DNA of 15,551 bases from AC-69 sp044867345 (GCA_044867345.1 JBIOUU010000153.1:1-15551); one strand, 5' to 3'; positions 7,590-14,931 are shown, counted from the stretch's first letter. The notes: generated from the letters alone by a model not told the origin. Made by a program: numbers and translations.

Positions 7590-7610
7590 CGTCGGCCCCC
7601 GGGGCCGACG
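7590..7610. repeat. 21-bp GC-rich palindrome in the divergent spacer before ctaAB
   Basis: Arms CGTCGGCCCC and GGGGCCGACG are perfect reverse complements around a single central C. The element ends nine bases before the ATG of ctaAB and begins just after the -10-like box. It could be an operator, or an RNA hairpin (about eight pairs once the loop opens) in the short leader. It lacks a following T-run in either direction, so I do not call it a terminator. No known regulator consensus is recognised. Confidence 0.5.
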
Positions 7611-7619
7611 TTCGTCGCG

Positions 7620-9422
7620 ATGACTCGGTTCCAGAAGCTCGCCCTCGCCACCGCAGCCACTACCGTCGCGCTGTTCAGCGTGGGCGGGCTTGTCCGGGGA
7701 ACGGGATCGGGGCTCGGCTGCTCCTCCTGGCCGACCTGCGAGCCCGGGCGACTCTTCCCCACGGGGACCATCCACTCGACGATCGAGTTCTCCCACCGGC
7801 TCCTGGCGTTCGCCGTCATCCTGCTGGCGAGCGCGACTGCGGTGATGGCTTGGCTGCGACACCGGGACGATCGCGCGATCGTGTGGTCGGCCTTGGCCGC
7901 CGTCCCGCTGGTGCTGGGTCAGGCCGTCGTCGGAGCGGTCGTGGTCCGAACCGACCTGGAGCCCGGGTGGGTGACGGCTCACTTCGCCCTGGCCCTCATC
8001 CTCGTGGCGGACGTCGTGGTCCTCGCAGTCGTGGCCACGGCTTCGGCCACCCGGCCCGAGGCCGAGCGATCGGGCCTCGCTCGCCTGGCGCTCGTCACCG
8101 CGGGCTTCACCGCGGGCCTCCTCCTGGTGGGGACGTACGTGCGGGCCTCGGGATCCCAGCTCGTCTTCACTGATTGGCCGCTGATGGATGGACGGCTGGT
8201 CCCGACGCTCGGCGGTGCCGCGACGGCCATGTTCGTGCACCGGGTACTGGCGGCGGCGTCACTGCTGCTGGTTCTGTGGCTGGCCATCCGGGCTCGAACG
8301 CTCCCCGGCCGGCCACGAGACCTCACCGCGCTGTCCACCCTCGCGCTCGCCCTGTTCATGGCGCAGGTGATCGTCGGTGCGGCGAACGTGTGGACCAGGC
8401 TCCGCCCGTGGGCCGTCGTGGTGCACGTGGCGCTCTCGGTCCTCATCTGGGCCACACTGGTGGCCCTGGCGACCCTGGCTCGCCGGGGTACGGCGGCCCC
8501 GGAGCCCGAGCGCAGCGAGGCCGGCGAGGAGGCGATCGCCGGCCCGAGGTCGCTCCGCGAGACCATGGTCACCTACGTCCGGCTGACGAAACCTCGGATC
8601 ATCCTGCTGCTGCTCGTCACCGCCGTGCCGGCCATGGTCCTGGCAGCGCGTGGGTTGCCGTCGGTGTGGCTCGTCCTCGCAACGCTCGCCGGCGGGACCG
8701 TCGCCGCCGGCTCGGCCAACGCGATCAACTGCTACCTGGACCGCGACGTCGATGAGGTGATGCGGCGGACACGCCGCCGGCCGCTCCCCGCCCACCAGGT
8801 CTCCCCCGAGAGCGCTCTCCGGTTCGGTTACGTCCTGGGCGCGGTTTCGTTCCTGTTCCTGTCGATCGCGGTGAACGTGCTGGCGGCATCCCTCGCCCTG
8901 TCGGCGATCGCGTTCTACGTCTTCGTGTACACCCTGTGGCTGAAGCGAACGACCACGCAGAACATCGTGATCGGCGGCGCCGCAGGCGCCGTGCCCGCCC
9001 TCGTGGGGTGGGCGGCGGTGACGGGCTCGGTTGGGCTCCCCGCGTGGGTGCTGTTCGCCATCGTGTTCGTGTGGACCCCTCCGCACTTCTGGGCCCTGGC
9101 CCTCCGGTACCGGGAGGACTACGCGGCGGCCGGCATCCCCATGCTGCCGGTCGTGCGAGGCCCGGAGGAGACCCGCCGGCAGATCCTCCTGTACTCGCTG
9201 GCCCTTTTTGCCACGACGATGGTGCTCTATCCGGTGGCGCACATGGGGCCGGCCTACCTCGGCACCGCCGTGGTCCTCGGCGGGTTGTTCGTGTACCTCG
9301 CGCTGCGACTGTGGCGGGAGCGGTCACCGGCGCTGGCCGTGCGCCTGTTCAAGTTCTCCATCGCGTATCTGGCACTGCTGTTCGCGGCGGTGGCGGCGGA
9401 CACGATCCTGACGGTGCGCTAG
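7620..9422 (+). CDS. ctaAB: Fused heme A synthase (CtaA/Cox15) and protoheme IX farnesyltransferase (CtaB, heme O synthase)
   Basis: One 600-residue chain holds both steps from heme B to heme A for the cytochrome oxidase. Residues 1 to about 290 are CtaA with eight helices. The four conserved histidines are at 59 (EFSHRLL), 121 (TAHFAL), 207 (FVHRVL) and 269 (VVVHVAL). The loop GTGSGLGCSSWPTC carries Cys34 and Cys40; the corresponding second loop (VRASGSQLVFTDWPL) has no cysteines. After a charged linker at about 290-315, residues 316-600 are CtaB of the UbiA family: RLTKPRIILLL, NCYLDRDVDEVMRRTRRRPL (370-389), the second Asp-type region, and WTPPHFWALALRYREDYAAA (485-504). I chose ATG 7620. 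The frame is open to 7548 but that part is Arg/Pro-rich and overlaps the divergent gene. There is no Shine-Dalgarno sequence; the leader contains a palindrome. It is the only plus-strand gene here. Confidence 0.95.
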   Translation: MTRFQKLALATAATTVALFSVGGLVRGTGSGLGCSSWPTCEPGRLFPTGTIHSTIEFSHRLLAFAVILLASATAVMAWLRHRDDRAIVWSALAAVPLVLGQAVVGAVVVRTDLEPGWVTAHFALALILVADVVVLAVVATASATRPEAERSGLARLALVTAGFTAGLLLVGTYVRASGSQLVFTDWPLMDGRLVPTLGGAATAMFVHRVLAAASLLLVLWLAIRARTLPGRPRDLTALSTLALALFMAQVIVGAANVWTRLRPWAVVVHVALSVLIWATLVALATLARRGTAAPEPERSEAGEEAIAGPRSLRETMVTYVRLTKPRIILLLLVTAVPAMVLAARGLPSVWLVLATLAGGTVAAGSANAINCYLDRDVDEVMRRTRRRPLPAHQVSPESALRFGYVLGAVSFLFLSIAVNVLAASLALSAIAFYVFVYTLWLKRTTTQNIVIGGAAGAVPALVGWAAVTGSVGLPAWVLFAIVFVWTPPHFWALALRYREDYAAAGIPMLPVVRGPEETRRQILLYSLALFATTMVLYPVAHMGPAYLGTAVVLGGLFVYLALRLWRERSPALAVRLFKFSIAYLALLFAAVAADTILTVR

Positions 9423-9428
9423 TGCCGC

Positions 9429-9932
9429 TCACGAGCCCTCGGACAGGAGCTTCGTCACGAGCGATCGCAGCGATCCCTCGTCAACGGCTCCGAAGCCCCA
9501 GTACCTGATCCGCCCGGACCGATCGACCACGTAGGTGTCGGGCAGGCCCACGAACCCGAAGTCGAACGCCAGCGCACCGGCCTGGTCCTGGATGCTGGGA
9601 TAGGTCACGGCGAACTGCCTCAGGTAGGCCCGGGCCGCGGTCGGGTCGTCCCGGTAGTTCACGCCGAGGAAGTACACGCCGCGGTCTCGGAACTCGTTCC
9701 ATACCCGCTCCAACCCCGGCTGCTCCCTGCGGCACGGCCCGCACCAGGTGGCCCAGAAGTTCACCACCATCACGGCGCCCCGGTAGTCGGCCGGGGAGAC
9801 CGAGCCACCCTGAAGGGTCTCGCCCTGGAGGGTCGGGAGCGGTTTCGACATCTCCCGGAGCCCGGGCTCCTGGCCGGCCGCGCTGGTACACGCTGCGAGG
9901 ACCAGGAGAACCAGGAGGAGCAACCGCTTCAT
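9429..9932 (-). CDS. TlpA/ResA-like thioredoxin-fold lipoprotein
   Basis: This is a probable membrane-anchored extracytoplasmic thiol-disulfide protein. From ATG 9932 the 167-residue product begins with a lipoprotein signal (MKRLLLLVLLVLAAC; lipobox LAAC with Cys15 as the lipidated residue). The redoxin domain follows from about residue 30: VVNFWATWCGPCRREQPGLE carries the Cys64-Cys67 active site, and GLPDTYVVDRSGRIR at 129-143 has the cis-proline. Proteins of this type reduce cytochrome c heme-binding cysteines or the CuA cysteines of oxidase subunit II. Its place as the last gene of the oxidase operon makes one of these roles likely, but which one is inference. The frame starts at GTG 9950; I preferred the ATG because it begins the signal peptide cleanly. 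Its end faces the end of ctaAB with six bases between. Confidence 0.9.
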   Translation of the reverse strand: MKRLLLLVLLVLAACTSAAGQEPGLREMSKPLPTLQGETLQGGSVSPADYRGAVMVVNFWATWCGPCRREQPGLERVWNEFRDRGVYFLGVNYRDDPTAARAYLRQFAVTYPSIQDQAGALAFDFGFVGLPDTYVVDRSGRIRYWGFGAVDEGSLRSLVTKLLSEGS

Positions 9933-9974
9933 GTCGTCCCATCCTGCCACGGTGACCCTCGGCGGAGCGCCGGC

Positions 9975-11237
9975 TCAGCCGACGGTGACCGATCCGTGCA
10001 TGGTGGGATGGACGTCGCAGTGGAAGTAGTACGTCCCGGGCTGAAGCGGCGGGATCGAGTAGTCGATCGAGGCCGGGCCGGTGATGATCTGGCCACGGAA
10101 CAGGTTCGTGCCGAGCGAGCTGTCGGTGTAGATGGCGATGTCGTGTGAGACGCCGGCATCCTTGTTCTCGAAGTGGATGGTCGAGGGGGCATTGGGAGGA
10201 AGCTTGATCTCAGCGGTGCTGAACGCGAGTCCCTGCGCCGTGACCGTCGAGGGGTTCGCCGTCCCACCCCCGCCCCCGCCACCGCCCGTGGCCGGCGTGC
10301 TGGTCGGGGGCGGCCCACCGCCACCCGCTGCCTTCACCACCACGGTGCCGCTCATCGTGGGGTGAACATCGCAGTGGAAGTAGTAGGTCCCGGCCTCGAG
10401 CGGAGGGATCCGGTAGTCGACCGCGGTGGGGCCGGTCACGATCTCCCCGCGGAACAGGTTCGTGGCGAGCGAGCTGTCGGTGAAGATCGCGATGTTGTGC
10501 TGGATCCCGGGGTCGTTGTTCTCGAAATGGATCGTGGACGGCGCACCGGCCGGGAGCCCGACCCGGTCGGTGTCGAACTGGAGGCCCTGGGCCGCCACGG
10601 TGATCCGGGCGCCCCCGCCGCCCGGTGTGGCTGGGGTGGCCTCGATCGTGCCCTGCATCTGCGCCGGGTGCACGCTGCAGTGGAAGTAGTACGTCCCGGA
10701 GTCGAGCGCGGGAGCTTCGTAGGTGACCTTGGCCGGCCCCGTGACGATCTCCCCGTTCAGGAGTGGCGTGCCGGTGAAGCTCTCGTTGTCGAAGATCTGG
10801 ACATCGTGCTGGATCCCGGCGTCCTGGTTGTCGAAGGCGATGGCGAAGGGCTTGCCGGCGGGAACCGAGAGCTTGGTCTTGTCGAAGGCGATGCCTTTCG
10901 CGGTCAGCGAGATCGTGACCGCCGGGCTGCCGCCGCCTCCCCCCTCTCCGCCGGCCCCCACCGCGATGAGGGCGATGCCGCCCGCCAGCATCGCAACGCC
11001 GGCGATGGCCCCCAGCATCGATGCCAGGCTGGAGGCCCGGACCACCGACTTGCTGGCTACCACGGCCGCGACCACCAGGATGGACAGGGCCACGATGAGG
11101 GCGATGGCGGTCGCCGCGTCCTTCGTCAGCGACAGCAGGATCCGGGAGAACCCGAACAGCGCCGCCGCGATCACCACCAGAATGACGATTGGCAAGAGGA
11201 TGGGCAGGACCACTCGGTCGCGCGTGCTCGTCCTCAT
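9975..11237 (-). CDS. Membrane-anchored protein with three tandem cupredoxin (type 1 copper) domains
   Basis: The 420-residue product has three hydrophobic helices (about 10-35, 41-62 and 71-94), a Gly-rich linker, and three cupredoxin-like domains facing outside the cell. Each keeps a full type 1 copper ligand set: His144, Cys187, His190, Met194; His247, Cys289, His292, Met295; and His365, Cys407, His410, Met413. Linkers are Gly-rich at 96-103 and 205-209 and Gly/Pro/Thr-rich at 304-330. In cupredoxins these residues bind a redox-active copper, so the protein is probably a multi-copper electron carrier or a copper store or donor for the oxidase; the choice is inference. The ATG at 11237 overlaps the ctaG stop as ATGA, and tlpA follows 42 bases after its end. 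I know of no named gene with this exact layout. Confidence 0.88.
   Translation of the reverse strand: MRTSTRDRVVLPILLPIVILVVIAAALFGFSRILLSLTKDAATAIALIVALSILVVAAVVASKSVVRASSLASMLGAIAGVAMLAGGIALIAVGAGGEGGGGGSPAVTISLTAKGIAFDKTKLSVPAGKPFAIAFDNQDAGIQHDVQIFDNESFTGTPLLNGEIVTGPAKVTYEAPALDSGTYYFHCSVHPAQMQGTIEATPATPGGGGARITVAAQGLQFDTDRVGLPAGAPSTIHFENNDPGIQHNIAIFTDSSLATNLFRGEIVTGPTAVDYRIPPLEAGTYYFHCDVHPTMSGTVVVKAAGGGGPPPTSTPATGGGGGGGGTANPSTVTAQGLAFSTAEIKLPPNAPSTIHFENKDAGVSHDIAIYTDSSLGTNLFRGQIITGPASIDYSIPPLQPGTYYFHCDVHPTMHGSVTVG
9981..10604 (-). repeat. Internal duplication: cupredoxin domains 2 and 3
   Basis: Bases 10335-10604 (residues 212-301) and 9981-10250 (residues 330-419) encode two 90-residue domains that align without any gap. 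By my hand count they are identical at about 62 of 90 positions. Shared blocks include APSTIHFEN, TDSSL-TNLFRG and GTYYFHCDVHPTM. Domain 1 (about residues 107-200) is clearly related but much less similar. The pattern indicates a later duplication of one domain, separated by a Gly/Pro/Thr-rich linker coded by G/C runs at about 10255-10335. Confidence 0.85.
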
Positions 11238-12073
11238 CGCTTCGACAGCTCCGACGTCACCTCACGCTCCACCTGTCGAAGCTGGAGCGGATCCCAGCCG
11301 GTCAGCTGCTCGCGGTCGTGCCACCGGAAGAAGATGACGGTGATGAATCCCCACAGGATCGCCCCGCCGGCCAGCTTCATGACGAGCCCCGCGACGAGCT
11401 GGTCCGAGTGCGCCGAGATGCCCCAGATCCTGGGGAATGTGCCGTACACGGGATACAGCAGGGTCGAACCAAGCGTCAGGAACGACGCGGGGATGGTCGG
11501 GGCGAGCGACTGGAGGAACAGATAGAGCATCTGGCCGGGCGGGGAGAGCGGGGGCATCTCTGGCATCGGGGACATCACCGGCCACCACATGGCGAGCGCG
11601 GAGAACACCAGCACCACGTGCAGCCCGAAGTGGAGTCCCTCCGACCGCACCGACGCATCCACCACCGCCGGCCAGTGCGTGAAGAGCAGGACCCCGTTGA
11701 ACAGGATCAGTGCGACCAGGGGGCGGGTGAGGAACCGGAAGGTCCGATGGACCAGCCGGGGGCGAAGCAGGCGACGGAGGAGCCAGGGCGGCGTCCCGGC
11801 CAACAGGAGGGGCGGGGCGACCAGCGTGAACAGCAGGTGCTGCACCATGTGGACCGAGTACAGGTACCGCTCGGCCAGGTCGTGGATCGGCCAGTCCGCG
11901 CCCACCCACAGGACCAGGACCCCGAGCGAGAAGAACGTGGCTCGCCTCCGCCACTCCGGGTCTTCTTCCCCGCGCTCCCGCCGGTGCCGACGGACGGCCG
12001 CCAGGTACGCCGCCTCGATGCCGGCGAACAGGACCCACACGTCCGGGTGCGCGTGCCAGGGAGGGAGGGCCAC
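11234..12073 (-). CDS. ctaG: Cytochrome c oxidase assembly protein CtaG (caa3 type)
   Basis: This 279-residue integral membrane protein matches the Bacillus-type CtaG family (Caa3_CtaG), which is needed for active caa3 oxidase and is thought to act in copper-centre assembly. It is unrelated to the Cox11-type CtaG of proteobacteria. Visible features are WHAHPDVWVLFAGIEAAYL at the N-terminus, WVGADWPIHDLAERYLYSVH, then HMVQHLLFTLVAPPLLLAGTP, a Trp/Pro/Met-rich loop WWPVMSPMPEMPPLSPPGQM at about 163-182, and HDREQLTGWDP near the C-terminus. About six or seven helices are apparent. The start is GTG at 12073, six bases after the ctaF stop. The stop overlaps the start of the cupredoxin gene, tying that gene to oxidase assembly or function. 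Confidence 0.93.
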   Translation of the reverse strand: MALPPWHAHPDVWVLFAGIEAAYLAAVRRHRRERGEEDPEWRRRATFFSLGVLVLWVGADWPIHDLAERYLYSVHMVQHLLFTLVAPPLLLAGTPPWLLRRLLRPRLVHRTFRFLTRPLVALILFNGVLLFTHWPAVVDASVRSEGLHFGLHVVLVFSALAMWWPVMSPMPEMPPLSPPGQMLYLFLQSLAPTIPASFLTLGSTLLYPVYGTFPRIWGISAHSDQLVAGLVMKLAGGAILWGFITVIFFRWHDREQLTGWDPLQLRQVEREVTSELSKR

Positions 12074-12079
12074 CGATCG

Positions 12080-12415
12080 TTACCCCGAGAAGGCCCGGAA
12101 CGTGAGCAGCACGACGAGGAACAGGGTCACCGCTCCGGCCAACCCGATCATGAAGAACCGGGCGTACGTCCTGCTGTCGAACCGCAGGTGCATGTACCAC
12201 AGCACGACCAGCACGAACTTGATCACGGCGAAGATCAACAGCAGCGGGATCAGCAGGGCCCGCGAGATCTCGGCGTACCAGATGCCGACCTCCATCGCCG
12301 TGACCACGGCCAGGACGACGGCGATGCGGACGTACTCCTTCGGGCTCGGGTGGCGGACGGTCCGGGTACGGGAAGGCGTCGGCGAAGCCGGTTCCCGCAC
12401 GTCGGCTCGTTCCAC
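12080..12415 (-). CDS. ctaF: Cytochrome c oxidase subunit IV, bacterial type (CtaF)
   Basis: This is a small membrane subunit of the caa3-type oxidase. The 111-residue product has a hydrophilic N-terminal stretch and three helices at about 31-47, 53-75 and 86-107. The core pattern IKFVLVVLWYMHLRFDSRTY is typical of the prokaryotic subunit IV family (COX4_pro). The start is placed at GTG 12415, eight bases after the ctaE stop; GTG 12400 is an alternative. The frame stays open into ctaE up to 12472, but that part is not subunit-IV-like. The stop TAA is six bases before the ctaG start. Confidence 0.92.
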   Translation of the reverse strand: MERADVREPASPTPSRTRTVRHPSPKEYVRIAVVLAVVTAMEVGIWYAEISRALLIPLLLIFAVIKFVLVVLWYMHLRFDSRTYARFFMIGLAGAVTLFLVVLLTFRAFSG

Positions 12416-12423
12416 TCCGCTGC

Positions 12424-13026
12424 CTACTTTCCCGTCGGGATCAGGTACACGACCGTGAAGATCACGATCCACACGATGTCGACGAAGTGCCAGTACAGGC
12501 CGACCAGCTCAACCGCCATCGTGTCGCGAGGCGTGATCCTCCCGGTGAACGACATCGCGACCAGCGAGAGGAGCATGAGGATGCCCACGCCCACGTGGGT
12601 GCCGTGAAATCCGGTCAGGACGTAGAACGTGGTTCCGAACAGGTTCGTGGACAGCGTCAAGCCCTCCCGGTAGAAGGTCGTGAACTCGTAGACCTGGCCG
12701 CCCACAAACGTCATGCCGAGCAGGGCCGTGGCCAGCAGCCACACCCGCATCCGGCCCATCTCGCCCCGCTGGATGGCCGCGAGGGCCAGGACCATCGTGA
12801 GCGAGCTGGCCAAGAGCACGAACGAGCTCACCGAGGTGTATGGGATGTCGAACACGTCGGCGGGGTACGGACCGACGACGCTCGACCCCCGGTACAGGAC
12901 GTAGGTGGAGATCAGGGCCCCGAACAGCAGGCAGTCCGAGGCAAGGAACAACCACATCGCGAGCTTCGTGTTCGGCAGGCCGGTGCTGGTGGCCTCGTGC
13001 TCGCTCTCGAACGTGTGGACCGCCAC
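12424..13026 (-). CDS. ctaE: Cytochrome c oxidase subunit III (CtaE), short five-helix form
   Basis: Subunit III stabilises the catalytic core and supports proton uptake. The 200-residue product is the short bacterial form with about five helices. Motifs are KLAMWLFLASDCLLFGALIS (21-40), where Asp31 stands at the position usually occupied by Glu in FxxSE, then YEFTTFYREGLTLSTNLFGT, the GFHGTHVGVG loop (139-148) and YWHFVDIVWIVIFTVVYLIP (178-197). I chose GTG 13026, which has GGGGGAG directly upstream and is eight bases after the ctaD stop. The frame is open much further upstream through ctaD, but that is antisense-like sequence. Confidence 0.95.
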   Translation of the reverse strand: MAVHTFESEHEATSTGLPNTKLAMWLFLASDCLLFGALISTYVLYRGSSVVGPYPADVFDIPYTSVSSFVLLASSLTMVLALAAIQRGEMGRMRVWLLATALLGMTFVGGQVYEFTTFYREGLTLSTNLFGTTFYVLTGFHGTHVGVGILMLLSLVAMSFTGRITPRDTMAVELVGLYWHFVDIVWIVIFTVVYLIPTGK

Positions 13027-13034
13027 CGCTCCCC

Positions 13035-14915
13035 CTACTCCGAGGAGGGCTCGATGGCCCACCCGTACACCCCGACGAGCAGGACGACGGCCCCGGCCAC
13101 CGCCATCCACAGGTGAAAGATCACGCCGTACCCGATCAGTGGCAGGCCCAGCGCCGCAACGAACGGGAAGAAGGACTGGCCCGGCAGGTGGATCGAGTGG
13201 CCGCCATCCCCGTGACCCACGTGTTCCGGGGGGTCTGTCCCGGCGCCGCCGGCCGGCACCGGGACGACGATGCCGCCCTCGCGCTCGGCGTACTTCCGGT
13301 GCCACAGCTCGTCCAGAGAATGCACCACCGGGATCTCTTCGAAGTTGTACGGAGGGGGTGGGGACGAGACCGACCACTCGAGCGTGCGAGCATCCCACGG
13401 GTCGGCCGTCGCGTCCTTCGGCCGGCGGAAGCTGGCGATGGCGTTCAGCAGGAAGATCAGCACGCTCGTAGCGATGATGAACGCCCCGATCGTCGCCACC
13501 AGGTTCCACACCCCGAGCCCGAGCGTCGCGGGGTACGTCTGGATCCGCCGGGGCATCCCCTGGAGCCCGAGGATGTGCATGGGCCCGAACGTCAGGTTGA
13601 ACCCGATCACCATCAGCCAGAAGTGGAGCTTGCCGACGCGCTCATCCAGCATCCGTCCGAAGACCTTGGGCCACCAGTAGTACACCCCGGAGAACAACCC
13701 GAAGATGGCCCCCCCGAACAGCACGTAGTGGAAGTGGGCCACGATGTAGTAGGTGTCGGTCTGCTGATAGTCGGCCGGGACCACGGCGTGGGTGACGCCA
13801 GACAGGCCACCCACGACGAACTGCCCGATGAACGCCACGGCGAACAGCATCGGCGTGGTGAACCGGATGTCGCCCTTCCACAGCGTGCCCATCCAGTTGA
13901 AGATCTTCACCCCCGTGGGAACGGCGATGATCATCGTCGAGATGCCGAAGGCGGTGTTCGCCACGGGCCCCAGGCCGACGGCGAACATGTGGTGGGCCCA
14001 GACGCCGAACCCGATGAACCCGATGGCGATCCCGGAGAACACCACGAACTGGTAGCCGAACAGCGGCTTGCGGGCGAAGACCGGCAGCACCTCCGAGACG
14101 ATCCCCATCGCCGGCAGGATCAGGATGTACACCTCGGGGTGACCGAACAGCCAGAACATGTGCTGCCACAGCACCGGGTCACCCCCGGCGGCCGGATCGA
14201 AGAAGTGGGTCCCGAACCGCCGGTCGAACAGCATCTGGAACAGGCCGACGGTGATGATGGGCATGGCGAAGGCCAGCAGGAGCTGCACCACCAGGCCCAT
14301 CCACATGAAGACCGGCATCCGGAACATCGTCATGCCGGGCGCCCGCATGTTGATGATCGTGACGGCCAGGTTCATGGCCGAGGCGGTTGACGCGATCCCG
14401 GTCATGAGCAGGCCGAGCGAGTAGAACAGCATGTTGTTGCCCGGCTCCACCGTGGACAGCGGCGCGTAGCCGAACCACCCGCCGTTCGGCGCCCCGCCCA
14501 GGAAGAACCCGGAGTAGATGAACAGCCCTCCCGCCAGGAAGGCCCAGTACGTGAAGGCGTTCAGCCTGGGGAACGCCACGTCGCGGGCTCCGATCTGGAG
14601 GGGGATGAAGTAGTTGAAGAACGCGGCAGAGAGCGGCATCACGACCAGGAAGATCATCGTGACGCCGTGCATGGTGAAGAACTCGTTGTAGGCGGACGCG
14701 GACAGGATCTTGCCGTTGGGCTGAGCCAGCTGGAGCCGGATGAACAGGGCCTCGATCCCTCCGATGACGAAGAACGCGAACGCGGTGATGCCGTACAGGA
14801 TCCCGATCCGCTTGTGGTCGACGGTCGTGATCCAGCTCCAGAACCCGGTCGTCGCGGTGGGACGGCGAAGCAGGCCGCTCCTCGCACCCTCCGCCCGAAC
14901 GCTCACGGTCGCCAT
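13035..14915 (-). CDS. ctaD: Cytochrome c oxidase subunit I (CtaD), caa3/A1 type with extended C-terminus
   Basis: This is the catalytic heme-copper subunit that reduces oxygen and pumps protons. The 626-residue product has the low-spin heme ligands His83 (FFTMHGVTMIF) and His396, the high-spin heme ligand His394 (AHFHYVLFGG), and CuB ligands His259, His308 and His309 (HPEVY and WAHHMF) with the cross-link Tyr263. The A1-type proton path residues are present: Asp112 (ARDVAFPRLN) and Glu261 for the D path, Thr334 and Lys337 (PTGVKIFNW) for the K path. After the twelve core helices there is a hydrophilic stretch (about 497-575, His/Gly/Pro-rich at its end) and two more helices (about 581-602 and 604-620), as in the 14-helix caa3 oxidases. 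The start is ATG 14915 with GGAGG ten bases before it, 16 bases after ctaC. Confidence 0.98.
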   Translation of the reverse strand: MATVSVRAEGARSGLLRRPTATTGFWSWITTVDHKRIGILYGITAFAFFVIGGIEALFIRLQLAQPNGKILSASAYNEFFTMHGVTMIFLVVMPLSAAFFNYFIPLQIGARDVAFPRLNAFTYWAFLAGGLFIYSGFFLGGAPNGGWFGYAPLSTVEPGNNMLFYSLGLLMTGIASTASAMNLAVTIINMRAPGMTMFRMPVFMWMGLVVQLLLAFAMPIITVGLFQMLFDRRFGTHFFDPAAGGDPVLWQHMFWLFGHPEVYILILPAMGIVSEVLPVFARKPLFGYQFVVFSGIAIGFIGFGVWAHHMFAVGLGPVANTAFGISTMIIAVPTGVKIFNWMGTLWKGDIRFTTPMLFAVAFIGQFVVGGLSGVTHAVVPADYQQTDTYYIVAHFHYVLFGGAIFGLFSGVYYWWPKVFGRMLDERVGKLHFWLMVIGFNLTFGPMHILGLQGMPRRIQTYPATLGLGVWNLVATIGAFIIATSVLIFLLNAIASFRRPKDATADPWDARTLEWSVSSPPPPYNFEEIPVVHSLDELWHRKYAEREGGIVVPVPAGGAGTDPPEHVGHGDGGHSIHLPGQSFFPFVAALGLPLIGYGVIFHLWMAVAGAVVLLVGVYGWAIEPSSE

Positions 14916-14931
14916 CGCGGCACGTCCTCCA

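Noticed and set aside
7254..8240. Minus-strand open frame opposite the start of ctaAB (328 codons)
   Set aside because: Its end overlaps the polyprenyl synthetase in a different frame and the rest mirrors CtaA; the composition is antisense-like.
9423..9428. Terminator between the convergent ctaAB and tlpA genes
   Set aside because: Only six bases separate the stops and no hairpin with a T-run is seen nearby on either strand.
10255..10335. G/C-run region as a microsatellite or regulatory element
   Set aside because: It is explained by codons for a Gly/Pro/Thr linker between cupredoxin domains 2 and 3.
11189..12607. Plus-strand open frame across ctaG and ctaF (472 codons)
   Set aside because: It spans three well-supported genes on the minus strand and is almost entirely charged low-complexity sequence.
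12840..14390. Long open frame on the plus strand opposite ctaD (516 codons)
   Set aside because: It is rich in His, Asp, Glu, Gln and Pro with no domain, as expected from the antisense of a high-GC membrane-protein gene; ctaD on the other strand is certain.
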